Shown: piece after piece, positions 50,889 to 62,499 of the stretch
How positions within the stretch are numbered: the first letter of the stretch is position 1
Layout of the letters: each line of letters starts with the position of its first letter
Assembly (NCBI GenBank): GCA_039621445.1
Contig: CP154954.1
Coordinates: forward strand, 63,384,046-63,448,045
From: Euglena gracilis
Taxonomy: Eukaryota > Euglenida > Euglenophyceae > Euglenales
Length of the DNA: 64,000 nt
Direction of reading: 5' to 3'
Notes under the pieces: generated by a model
Databases searched by the model: none
What the model saw: the letters and a program-made list of their open reading frames with translations, nothing else
What the model was told of the DNA's origin: nothing
Position numbers and translations under genes: made by a program

Positions 50889-53800
50889 TTACTTCCGCTC
50901 CTCCTTCAGGATGGTGCCCGAGAGCCAGTTCATGCCCTCCTCGATGCCCTGGCCACTGAGGGCGTTGCTGGCGATGATGTTGTACGGCCGGTCACCCTCA
51001 TGCCCCGCTGGGGGGAGTGGCTGCCACCGTGCAGGGAAAAGACACCCATGCCCTTCTTTGAATTATTTCTGATTGTTTTGTTGAGTTTGTGACTTCAGAA
51101 AATGGTTTTGTCAAACCGCTACCATGCCATGCCATAACATGCCATACCATGCCATACCATGCCATCCATACCATACATTGCATGGTATTCCTGGCATGGT
51201 ATGGTATGGTATGGTGCGGTATGGTATGGAATGGTGCGATGCCAAACAGCTGCATGATCCCCCTCTCCCCGAGGGTGGGCAGGTTGGTGGGTTTTCGAGA
51301 GTGGGTCCACTGGACACCGCCCCACTGGACACCCCCCCAAGGAGGTGGCCATGGGTCAGTCGGGCTGAAGGCCAGATCGGAAAAAAATTCAAGGGGTTTC
51401 GGTCGGCTTTGGGTGGGTGGGTTGACCCGGGGGGGGGGGTGGGATTTCGAAAAAAGTGGGTGGGTGGGCTTGGGAGGAAACCCCCCCCAGGTGGGCACAA
51501 TTTTTGAATCCACCATAGATTCACTGCATCTGCAGCCCCGTTTTTTTTGACGGTTCTTCGGTTGTTTTTGGCCCGTTTTGGGCAAAAAAGCACATCTTTC
51601 AAAACATGTCAAAAATAAAAAATGAAAAGAAATAGTTACGGCATCCAAGAAGAAACCCTTAGAACTTTCTACCTGTCTCTGGTTTTCCCGTGACTCCCCG
51701 CCTGGCCTGAGAAATGGCCATTCTTAGGCCAATTTCGGCTCTCCCCCAGGTTGTTCACCCACCCACCTACCCGAAACTGGCCGAGGTATCTTGAAAAAAA
51801 TTTACGGCCCCGCCTTTTGCTGAACTGGGCTGACCCATAGCGCACCCACCCCTGTCTGCGGGGGGGGGGGGAGAACCCACCAAACCATCTCGAAAATCCA
51901 CCCACCCTCTTGGTGTTTAGTGAATCTATGGTCCCTTCCATAGATTCGCATAACTTTGGCCAGTCATGGAGTTACTGGGAAAGCCAGGACCGTTTGATAA
52001 GGCGTTGCAGGGGCTTGAGTTCTCCTACTGCTGGGCCCTTTTGATGACTCGGCAGCCATGGGGCGTAACTTCCGAAATTCACTTTTCCTTGCTGGAAGAT
52101 ACAGCCTGTTTTACGGTCCCTTTTTTGGAGAGGGGGGTGCATAGTGGGTTTTGGAAGAAGAAACAGCAGGTGGGTGTGTTTGAGTCGGGAAAAAAAGTGT
52201 CCCCCCCGGGGGGGGTCACTAAGGAATCAATGGTGGGGACTGGGCGAATTTCTGTGCCCCCATTCGTCCCTGATCAGATGCTGTCCAGGTCATCTCCAGT
52301 TGAGATTTGGGGCCAAACCGACCGACACCCAAATATCAGCAACCCACTGGGGACCAGGGCAAAATCCAACTTTAAGCAACCCTGAAAATGCTGGGAAATT
52401 CACTGATTCAAGAAAATGAATCGAATCCAACCAACCATCAGCAACAAAGCCACCCAAGTTTACAAGTCCACAGTTGTTGTTAACTTTTGGGTTCGAAGGC
52501 AAGCATTTTCCTCAAAAAATGACCACCTCTTTCCTTCACTGGAAAATGAAGCATTTTTTAGTGAACGTTTGGTCCAAATTTGAGAAACCCTTCAGCCCAT
52601 CTCGTGAAACCCAAATTTAAGCAACCCCTGAAGCAGATCAGCTGAAACCCAAATTTAAGCAATGGGTTGCTCAAATTTGGGGGAGGGGACCCTAAAATAA
52701 CCCCCCAAAATGCACCAAAATGGCCACGGAATGACAGAAAAAATTGCCATGGTATGGTATTGGGGGGGGGCAGTCAGGCACGGATGAAATACTTTCAGAA
52801 GAGAATTGGGCGAAATCGTTGAACGGTCGAGATATTACAGAAGAAGTGAATAAACCAGGCCAAATAAACAATCTCGGCCAAATGGACAGTCTAGGCCAAA
52901 TGGCTTAAGATATTTGCAGGCCTCGGGCAAAAGCTCAGAAAAAATGCAGAAAAGGGAGAAAAATGGAGACCTTGGCCAAAACTGCCAAAAACAGAAATCT
53001 GGAGGGACTCTGCGCCTCCATCTAACATGTAAACCCCCCGAATAACCTGGCGGGGCCCTTGCTCCTGTCAGTGGCCGAATAACCTGGCGAGGGGAGGGGC
53101 AAAACAGATGGTTCCAGTAACTTGGCACCCGCACTCCCCTTTTCAAGGCAAAATTCTTTCACCAAACTGAACAACGGCCCAAATAACCTGGCGGGGGGGG
53201 GGGGCAGGGCCAAAAATTGGTTCCAATAACCTGGCACCCTGTCAGGTTATTTGGGCGGGTTTTAAGCCATTTACACTAATATCGTCATCGACCAGTCTCA
53301 TTGGACAAACCAAAGCTTGAAAATTGAAACGAACAATCCGTCGAAAAGCAAAAAAATGCACGATACTATGTGAACAAAGATGCCAAAATCAGATTCTCAT
53401 GTCACCATTATATGTCCTTGTCCCGTATTTCAACTGATAAAATACATGGTCCCTGAAAATGTGTGGAAACATTTGAGCGATTTTTGCTCGTCCCAAATTT
53501 GTCCAAATCATTTTTTTATTGCCCAATTTTACACCCCCATTCCCCAGCAATGGATCCTTGAAAATGCACACAGGTTGTGGAGATTAGATTGTTCCAACTG
53601 AGGGCTCAAATCTCACTCAACAAAAGGCACATTCAGGAGGTTGCATGAAATCACATCCAGAGAGATGAACGAGGCCTGGACTTGGCACATCTCCGCAAGA
53701 TCAAGTTGTTCTTGTCAGGCCTTCGCCGGGCAATCGCAATGAGGTTGCTGAGAGAGTTCCCACGTTTTTGCATTTCCTCACCTGCTGGATTTTCCGGCTG

Positions 53801-55598
53801 TACTTCGGGCAGGACGACCGCCTCTGGGCGGAACCTCAACGACCCCCGTCCACGGAACAATCAACAGCCGACGGCCAGGCCTCCGGGCCAGCAGACGACC
53901 CACCGTGGACTATAGCCATGGACTGTGGTTGCGTTCGGGAAAACCCAACATCAGGTTGCCTTGGCTGAGGCCTGGCCCCGACACCTCGTGTGGGGTGAGG
54001 GCGCCCGCAATATCCATTTTGTTGGCGAAGAAGAGGACCGGCACGCCCTGCCGGGACACCGGGGCTGGCGTCCTTGGGCCCCAAATGCTGGGCGAGCCGT
54101 CGTCGCTGTCGCTGTTTCAACGACAAACCCAAATTGTAAAGGCTTTTCTTTCATTTTCTGCAATTGGTCCCCTGTCCAAGCACATCCCCCTTGGGTGTGA
54201 TATCGATGACAAACTGCCCTTTCCACCCGACGACATCCTGCCTGGCAAATGGTGGGGGCAGCCAAGTTTTTGTGGTTCTGGTGCGTGCAGTGAAGGTTTG
54301 GTGCTTTTATTACATTTTTTAATCATTTTTTGTTGGGACACAAAACCCAAAATACCCCAAATTAATTCTGTGCCTTGTCTTTTCCACTGGCAAGTGAGGC
54401 AGAAAATCAACCATCGACTGAAAGAAACTCATTAAGAAAATATCCTCCCCTTCTTGCCCATTGAAGGTGAACAACTCCCAGAACACACCGTATTTGCGCG
54501 CACAGGCATGGCAATACGCACGCACACACCCACACACCCACACACCCACACACCCACCCACCCACCCACCCACCCACCCACACACCCACCCACCACCCAC
54601 CCACCCACCCACCACCCACCCACCCCACCCACCCACCACACACCCACCCACCCACCCACCCACACCCACACACACCCACCCACACCCACCCCCCCACACA
54701 CACACACCACCCCACCACACACACACCACACACCCACACCCCAACACACCCACCCACACCACCCACACCCCCCCCCCCCACACACCCCCCCCCGCACACC
54801 CACACACCCACCCCCTCACCCCCCCACACACACACCCACACCCACACCCCCCCACACACACCCACCCACACACACACACACACACCCACACACCCACACA
54901 CACACCCGCACACACACCCGCACACACACCCCCGCACACACCACACACCCCACACACCCCCAACACCCACCACACCCACACCCACACCCACACCCACACC
55001 CACACCCACACCCACACCCACACCCACACACACACACACACACATGCATACAGAGCCCCAAGGCACACCACAGATGAGACAATCACAACGCATTCAGCAA
55101 CTTTGACGATACCCCCCCAAAAAAACAACAACGCACCTGGAGTTCCTTGTTCTGAATCAGCAGTGCCAATTCATCCTTCACCAACACCATACGGATCTTG
55201 TCCGACGTATCGACGACAAATATGACGCCTGGGGACAGGAGGGCGTGGGCACAGGCGTGCACTTTTGGTGGACCAGCTCATCCAGTGCACAGGGGGGGGG
55301 TGGATACCCTGGACATCGTGGTAGTAGTGTTCCCAGAGGTTGCGGAACTTCTTGGCGCCGCCCATATCGAACACCTTGAAATTCACGCTGCCTGGGGAGG
55401 GGACAGGGAGAAAACGGCAGTGCCACACTGGAACTCTTGCAACCACGCGGATGCTGGGATTCGTCGTATCTGCTGATGCTGATGACCCAAAAATCTCTCG
55501 GTGCAGTTTGGGCATCTCCTGCACCAGCGTGCCAGTTCAGAACAAGCCCCCCACCCTTCCACACAAAAAAAGGCTGGGTCGGGGAGGGGGTGCGGTGG

Positions 55599-55631
<33 letters not shown>

Positions 55632-55953
55632 ACACCACAACACACAACACACACACAACACACACAACACACAACACACACCTACACACGCACACACACA
55701 ACACACAACACACACACACACACACACACACGCAACACACAACACACAACACAACACAACACACACACACACACACACAACACACACACAACACACCTTT
55801 GGAGAAGCTCTCCACCTGGTACCCGACGGTTGGCGCCAGCTGCTCCTCCTTCTGCTTGGAGGGCTTGAGGTGGTTGATAATGGTGGACTTGCCGCTGTTG
55901 TCCAGCCCGCACGTGATGAGGTCCACACGCTTCTTGGACTGGAACAGTCCCAT
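50889..55953 (-). CDS. ARL6: ARL6/BBS3-like small GTPase (multi-exon)
   Basis: ARF-family GTPase. ARL6 recruits the BBSome to membranes for ciliary cargo transport. Minus-strand exons that I can place: 55797-55953, 55308-55391, 55137-55228, 53985-54047 and 50889-51007, with GT-AG junctions and agreeing phases for the first three joins. Motifs: P-loop GLDNSGKST with NHLKPS, switch I PTVGY, switch II VFDMGGAKKFRNLWEHYY, then IFVVDTSDKIRM, the NKMD base motif (FFANKMDIAG) and C-terminal ASNALSGQGIEEG. These match ARL6 better than other ARLs (FRNLWEHYY, KxSGKST/INxLKPS). The phases require a small extra exon of 3n+1 nt between the last two; 53782-53821 (40 nt, acceptor CAGAG, donor GTGAGG) is a tentative candidate. 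Oddities: Ala stands where the catalytic switch II Gln is expected, and the N-terminal amphipathic helix is very short (MGLFQSKKRVDL). Confidence 0.9.
51115..51240. repeat. CATGCCATAC / GGTATGGTAT imperfect microsatellite
   Basis: CCATGCCATACCATGC-type repeats followed by their reverse complement (GGTATGGTATGGTATGG), so the tract can fold back. It lies in an intron of the ARL6-like gene. Confidence 0.8.
53033..53250. repeat. dispersed AATAACCTGGC repeat, locus 1
   Basis: AATAACCTGGCG occurs at three places and GGTTCCA(A/G)TAACcTGGCACCC at two. The last is followed by CTGTCAGGTTATTTGGGCGG, which makes an inverted end. The same modules occur at 58,186-58,410. Intronic with respect to the ARL6-like gene. 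Confidence 0.7.
54516..55046. repeat. 530-bp CA/CCCA microsatellite
   Basis: Continuous mixture of CACA, CCCA and CACACCC units inside an intron of the ARL6-like gene. Frames with nothing but Thr/His/Pro (or Val/Gly/Cys/Trp on the other strand) run through it and are not genes. Confidence 0.95.
55598..55796. repeat. CA/ACA microsatellite starting at an exon edge
   Basis: CACACA and CAACACACAA units running up to position 55796. On the gene strand the exon 1 donor reads G|GTGTGTTGTGTG, so the repeat forms the 5' splice site itself. Confidence 0.9.
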
Positions 55954-57400
55954 GCTTTCGGAGGCTGGCGGGGTGCCTGCATGGCCAGGGGAGGCGGGCT
56001 GAAGGGCCGCCGAGCTGGGGCCTTGTCCGGCTCCCCGGCAGCAGGCGTGGTTTGGCATAGCGTTCTTCAACGAACAGGGCAGGCAAATTGATTTGAGCCC
56101 CTTCTCAACGGCTGATCCAAGGCGATCCTAGGCGATCCCGCAACTGGCATGTGATTTTGCACAATTGCGCAAACAGACATTTATTGAAAATCACACCCAA
56201 ACCCGGAATTGTGACGCAGGGCCAAAGAGGAAAGTTCAAAGGCTTTGACTGTGACGGTGCCCCAGAGCAGGTCCCCAAAGTACAAGGGGCAGACACCAGC
56301 ATGTATGCTTGGGGATGCCCAATGGTTGCATGGGCAAATGAGACCGAGCTTACACCACACCACACATTGTGCTTATTTGAAAATCTGTTGGTCTGTTCTC
56401 ACATACGCACAACAACCCACTTGAATGATGGATTTACTGCAATTATGCAAAAACTTCAACGCCTGAATTTTTTTGAAATTGAGGCATGACAAAAAGACTA
56501 AAAGACCCGACTAAAATACGGCCTGGTTAAAGGGCGCCCTAGACCCCAGAGTTTTTGCTGAAAAATGAGAGCACAGAACACTGGTACGGACGAATATATT
56601 TGCTGACTTGAAAACCTTGGTTGTTCAGGGGACCTAAAATGCAATACTGTGACACACTTTCTTTGACCCCTCAGACAAAGAACAAAATTGTTTTTGACAA
56701 AAAACAAAATTGATTTTTGTCATCTTGCACAGACCCGTCAGTGTTAAATTAATAAATCAGGGGGGTGCCGATCATATTTGGTGTGTTGGAAAATGCAATC
56801 CTTTCGCAACCGACTTCAGAATCCACTGCGGGGTGCTGCTGGGCTTCAAAAGCAAAGGGGTGGATCTGTCACCCAACCTCTAGAACAACAGGTGCTGCCC
56901 GTTACCACACAAAGAAATGAGGTGGACAAGACCAGGCTTTTTCTGTATTTTTGAGTACTTTCTCATTCACTGGGGGTTAAACAAGGAGGAATCAAAACTT
57001 GGCTAACCCCCGAGCAGTGGTGAACATCCACACATGGCGCCGAATTGGAGAAAATGAAGGAATGTGAATTGATGAGGGTCTGGAATGGTTGCACATATTA
57101 CTGGAGTGGTTGGTGTTAATTGATTGGTTGGTGTGTAAACTGCAGTTCAAAACCTGGAAATGAAACCCAAGAAAAAAAATGTGGGAAACATCCCAGTTGT
57201 GCAAGACGACACCCACAAAGAAAAAAGGTTTTTAGTGCGAAATCGCCTAAATTGATTCCTCCAGTGCAATTGATTTCCTGATTATAATCACGGAGGATGA
57301 TAAACCACTAAAATTTTGTGTTTTGAATCTTATAACATGTAATATATTTTTGTCCATTGAAAATTCTTCCCTGAAAATGAAACCGCATCCAGGCCCACAA
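55954..57400. other. no gene recognised upstream of the ARL6-like gene
   Basis: The first about 150 bases should include the 5' leader and promoter of the ARL6-like gene. They are GC-rich and no TATA-like box is evident. The rest is AT-richer sequence with no open frame of interest. Confidence 0.5.
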
Positions 57401-57439
57401 AAAAAATGAGGTAAAAAGGCAAGGAAATTTAAAAAAAAT

Positions 57440-57830
57440 TGCTTACCCCCCGGATAATGGACCTCCCACGGTTTATTATTTGGACACTCGAAGTTGGGGT
57501 CCAGGGAGGGTTTATTATTCGGGGGGGGGGTATATTATTTGGACAAAAAAATTCGCAAAAATCGACCCAAAAGCCCCTCCACAGGCTCGCTCCAATGGTC
57601 ATTTTTTTGGCAGTTTATGGCTTTTTTTAAAAAAAAATAGGTGCTTTTTTGGCACCAATTTCATCCATTTTTGTGATTTGTTGCAACATTTCTGCTGATT
57701 TTTTCATCTTTTTTCCCATGCCTTCACAGTTGCCAAGAAGGGGGGGGTTATTATTTGGGCAGCCGAAGTCGGTCCTCAGGGGGGTTTTTTATTTGGGGGG
57801 GGGGTTATTATTTGGGAGGGGGGTTTAGTT
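57440..57830. repeat. TTATTATTTGG/poly-G dispersed repeats, two units
   Basis: Unit 1 at about 57,472-57,530 and unit 2 at about 57,745-57,815 both read TTATTATTTGG, then CGAAGT, then GGTCC, then AGGG, then TTTATTAT(T) and a long G run. A third unit is at 63,427-63,482. The words are also found reversed at 6,386-6,480. Confidence 0.75.
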
Positions 57831-58185
57831 CAATTTCACACTTGGTGTGTCGGGGATGAATCCAAAAAAGGTAATTTCCATTTTTGTTTAATCTGCTTCA
57901 ATCATCTTATCATTCGGCCATCTGAAACCATATATGTTAGTTTTCGAACAAAAGAATGACGTGGCACTGTTCAGATGGATGAAGGTTTCACGTTACAACT
58001 CCGCATGCCTAAGAGATTTTATGCCTCCTCTTCTGTTTGTTTTCTGTTCTTTTGTTTTCTTCCTGTTCTATTCTGCTCTTGGGGCCTAAAAAGTGATCAC
58101 CAAATGACAAAACTGATGGAAAACAAAAAAGCACACCCATCTTTATTTGTCATTTTCCATTCATTTCCCCCTGAGGTATTTTGGC

Positions 58186-58410
58186 GGCCCTTGCCCCTGA
58201 CAATGACCAGTGACAATGACCTGCCAAGCTGGCAAGGGGCAATGCAAAAAAAAGGTGGTTCGGTGACCTGGCGCCTCCTACTTTGGGACAGGCTCTGAAG
58301 CAGTGCAAAATGGCGCCAAATGATGCTCAATAACCTGGCAAGGTCTGGGGAACAGGTCCGAAAAATGGTTCCAATAACCTGGCACCCTGCCATGCCACTT
58401 GGGGGAGGGG
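58186..58410. repeat. dispersed AATAACCTGGC repeat, locus 2
   Basis: Contains CAATAACCTGGCAAGG, then AAAAATGGTTCCAATAACCTGG and CACCCTGCCA. This is the same order as 53,183-53,236, and it is followed by a G run. Confidence 0.7.
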
Positions 58411-59940
58411 GGTTTATTCTCGAAATTTTGAATCTCAAAATTTCAAAATTTAAGTTTCAAAACTTTCAATTCCGCTTTCTTTCATTTTTGAACAGTGATT
58501 GCATCCTGAATACAACATGAGACGTTTAAGATATAACTCCCCAGCCAACCTTCTGATCTCTGATTGAGGAGCAACTGCCTACACAGGGAAACACACGAGA
58601 GCCAACTGGGGTGCATTATCGTATGCATTTGATTGTCTGGACGGTGCTGTATTTTAACCTCGGCTCTCTCCTCTTCCATAATTTGCAACACAAAAACAAT
58701 CTCGCCTTTTTTTTCTGCTTTCACGGATGATAATTCAGCATAATGCTGAGTTACCATCAATGAGACAGAAAAGACGAGAGGACAAGGCGCGAGTTGTCCC
58801 AAAACTTGTCGAGGTCAATAAACGAAGATCAGACACACATTCGAAAATCCACTGTGAATATCTGAAGGAATAACGCGGGCGACTGAAAACAAACAAAAAC
58901 TACACTCCTGTTATAGTGTGGGGTGACTTTCAAAAAAAAGAGGAAATGTCTTTGAATGAAATGCCAATTACTCAATTCCTCACAGATGCCCATCTGGCTC
59001 TGCAGCTCTCTGAGGTGGAGGATGGCTAATGTGCTGGGAGTGCAGGTCTTTGTATTGGGTTCTTTTGGGTGTCCAGGATTACACCGCTTTCTGGGGGGGG
59101 GATGCTGAAGTGAAGTGGGAAAAAACAACAACAACATAAAGGCGGACAAGGCACATGCGCCATGTGGGAAAGAATGAGGTGGGGTGAGGCAGAAAGCAGA
59201 AAACAGCAAGAGGGTGGCGAAGGTGCAAGCCGAGCGATTGGGGTCCGTCCACTTCCCTCGTGGTACTTCCCTCTCCACTCCCCCCCCAGTGTAAAAAAAA
59301 AAGTTGACTTCCCTCTTGGTTGCTGACACCCGAAGTCTTGACCTTGCTTATTGTTGCCTTCATTGCTGACACCCGAGTGTTGAAGCAGTGTCGGTGCCGC
59401 TGACCCCAAAATCCAATATAAAAAAACCAATCACCTTGTGCGATACAAATGGGTTGGTTCTTCGGCCAGCGGCAGAGCCTAAAAGCCCTCCCCCCCCCCA
59501 AGCACGCCAAATGGAAGGGACCCATTGTTGGACTGGCAACCCCAGCGAGCGGGAGATGCCCAGCCTCCCTCCCCTTGTTGGGATCGATTGCGGCCAGGGC
59601 CGAAATGGGGGGGGATTTGGGTTGGGAGAAGTCTTGAGACTTTGGTTTGTGGGAGAACCCAGGCGGATTAACTGTTCCATTTTTCTTGCGCGCCAGAAAT
59701 GAATCTCTGGCTCGGCATCATAATACAGTCGGCAGCAGCCCCCCCTTTCCTTTTCTGAACCTGAAAATGTTGGCTGGGGCCTTCCATCACAAAATGACGC
59801 GGAAATCGACCATATTGAACGCCGAATGGAGTAATGGAAAGAAGAAATGGAGTGGATGATTGGTCCGAGGAGAGAACTCCACTCCATTATTTCTTGGGGG
59901 TGGGCCCCCCCCATCCCATCAGCTGGTCCCATTCTGGCCT
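58411..59940. other. no gene recognised
   Basis: AT-rich at first, then mixed, with open frames in every phase and none resembling a known protein. Confidence 0.45.
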
Positions 59941-60410
59941 TGCTACCAACCTGAAAGATGGCGGTTGCGGCCTCAGTCCAGCCCTGCGGGGGGGCCAGAG
60001 CATTTCAAAGAACCTGTCTAGCCGGTGCATTGTGGACAAGGGGCTGGTGGTGGGGGGGCAGACCAATGGAAGGGAGGGGAAGGGGAAGGGGGTCAAGTTC
60101 GGGTCATCAAAGTGGGCATCAAGGGCCGAGGGGACGGGGGGGGCACAGCGGGCAGGGGACCCAACCCAGCCGGCCGCACCGCCACCGACCCAAACCCGCC
60201 AAACCCTCGGCGGGGGTGGGCATAGACCGGGAAGGGGGCCGTTTCCCATTCGCACACCGAAACTGCTGTCCGCCGAGCGAAGTGAGGGGCACAGCGCAGG
60301 ACCTCGGTCGTGCACGTCGGTGGGGGACACGGGGTGGCGATGGCACATGCGAACCACCTCATTCTTCTCCAAACGTTGCCATGGGGGCTGTGCTTAACCG
60401 GACTGGAGTG
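59941..60410. other. GC-rich island with coding-like composition, unidentified
   Basis: Open in several frames on both strands, with an acceptor-like end (CCTCAGTCCAG) at about 59,983 and Gly/Pro/Arg-rich translations. I see no motif of a known family and cannot choose a frame; GC richness alone would give long open frames. Confidence 0.25.
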
Positions 60411-61197
60411 ATGTGATGTGATATGATGGATGTATACACACGGCAGCCATTGGTTTCACGGCCCTCTCCTCAGGGTTAACTTATGGATCAGTGCCAGGTG
60501 TACAAATTCGGCCGAAATTTAGGCCAAATTCCTAACTTTAACCCTATTCCATCAATAACAAAAAAAATTTGACCCCTGGATTAATTATATGACCCCCCCC
60601 CGGGGTCGCATAACCAAAGCAATTGACCCTAACCGATTCCATTATTAACAGCGTAGGTGAATGTCACGAGCAGCCACAATATGGTCGGGCAATCCTGCTC
60701 TACATTAGGTTAGGTCACTTGTGAAACCCCAGCTTTGAAAAAATGACCTGTCCGCAGTTGTTTTTTTGGGCGAGAGGACGTCTCTCACACATATTTCTGC
60801 TCTTGCAAAGATTCTTTCCTTTTTCTCAAAGACTTGCATCCCAAATGACACATGGTGTACAATCAATGCAAAATTGTATGCGCATAACCTATTTCGACTT
60901 GGCCGAAGCACAACTTTTGAGCAGGGCTCATGTGATTTCGATTCAAGGTGAGTTGACATACGATCTTTAAGTCAGCCAATGTCTTCAGAAAACAGCACAA
61001 TCTGGCTGGTCGCAAGCTTCTTTCTTCTGATGGGTGTTGGGTGCCTTCACATTAACACAATCACTGCAAATGAAATTCGTTCGCTGGTCTAATGCAAAAC
61101 CCTTTTCCTGAAGATACCCCGTCCAGTGTTTTGGGGGAGTCAACCTGTATATGTGTGTCGCATGATATATGCAGATGTATGCATGTCTTATGATGAA
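60411..61197. other. no gene recognised
   Basis: AT-rich sequence with a poly-C run near 60,593, including CATTATTAACAGC and CATCAATAACA words, and no convincing open frame. Confidence 0.5.
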
Positions 61198-61637
61198 GGG
61201 GGGGGGGAAATGCAACTGGGCCCTTCAAATTATGCAAGTCAAAAAATGCAAAAAATGCAAAAAAATGCAAAAAAATGCAAATAAATGCAACTTGCATGAA
61301 AAACCTGAGAAAAAGCTGGAATATAACAGAGCTTTGCTGCCTAAGATCAAAAAAAATTTCCAGGGCAAAATATTTTATGCAAAAAAATGCAAAAAAAATG
61401 CAAAAAAATCCATAAATATGGCAACCAACAACAAAATTTTTTTCCAGGGCAAAATATTTTATGTAGAAAATGCAAAAATATGCAAAAAAATTCAAACATA
61501 TGGCAACCAACTACAAAATTTTTTTCTGGGGAAAATATTTTATGCAAAAAAATGCAAAAAAACGCAAAAAATGCAAATTTCGGGAAAAGCCGATTATGCA
61601 AAAAAATGCAAATTATGCAAGTTGCATTTCCCCCCCC
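61198..61637. mobile_element. 440-bp element with G-run + AAATGCAACT inverted ends
   Basis: The left end is a G run followed by AAATGCAACT (61198-61217). The right end is its complement, AGTTGCATTT plus a C run (61620-61637). The interior is A-rich and repetitive: ATGCAAAAAA units plus three copies of a block with CAAAATTTTTTTC-GGG-AAAATATTTTATGCA. No coding capacity. It resembles the CCCCCCCTTTATTTG elements in having homopolymer tips. Confidence 0.7.
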
Positions 61638-62324
61638 TGTATGATGTCATATTGTATATAGCATAGGAAATATCATTTGATATCATCTGGGCCGTATTAC
61701 CCCTTTGGCTTTGGGTGATGTTGGCCTGGAACGCAGGCATTCGCTTTGGGGCCCAAAAGGGACAACAGGGAGAGGAATGGGAGGGAGTACAGGTGGCAGG
61801 GGTGCGGTCGACGCGAGGGGGTTTGTGGAGGAGGAGGGTCAAAGGCTGTGGGCCAAAGGGCATTGAGGGATGAAATCGTTAAGAGACACCTTTTTAATGT
61901 GAACTGGCTGAAGCGAACGAAGAAAACCGCAACCCAATGAAACTGCATGGAAATGAATGGGGTCGGCTTGAATCATCACTATTTTGATGAGAGAAATCAA
62001 TCTCCCCTGTCACAGACATCAAAAAGGAAACAGACGAAAAATAAACGCATGAAGGTATTTCTTTTCTACCCATTGACACAGCATACTTGTGCAAATTCGA
62101 CCATCTGTTGTCCGAAAAAAAAAACTCTTCCGTCTTTACTCGTTCATGCATAACAAACTTGAGTCGTAATCAGAACACCACCAAACAGTTGGCTGATAAT
62201 ATACTCAATTCACCGAGGAAGCAAAACGCACCCTCTTGTGAACACTGTGGCGTCAGCCAGTTCTCCAACAATAACACACAACACCCGGGTCAGAGGGCCA
62301 GAACAGCCCGCGGCCCCCGCTCAC

Positions 62325-62499
62325 CGGAAGCCGGTCCGCTGCATCACCTCCTCGTGCTGGAGGGCCAGGACGTCCAGGGCCTGCTGCTGCTGCTGCTGGC
62401 GCTGCAGGAGGCCCCGGTAGTCCACCTTGCCGCCCGGCATGCGGGACCGCGGGTCGTACGTCGCCCGCACGCCGGCCAGCTCGGGCGACCCCTCCACCC
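62325..62499 (-). CDS. single exon of an unidentified gene
   Basis: Minus-strand exon between a good acceptor (GTCTCTCGGCAG, ending at 62500) and donor (CCG|GTGAGCGGG, at 62325/62324): 175 nt with 57 full codons. The translation begins VEGSPELAGVRATYDPRSR and continues MPGGKVDYRGLLQR, a run of six Gln, then ALDVLALQHEEVMQRTGFR. High GC at third positions and both splice sites argue for a real exon. Further exons would lie below 62,325 or above 62,500, and I could not find them. I do not recognise the family. Confidence 0.6.

Noticed and set aside
54454-55225. Open frames of 200-270 codons, Thr/His/Pro-rich or Val/Gly/Cys/Trp-rich
   Set aside because: Pure translation of the CA/CCCA microsatellite in an intron.
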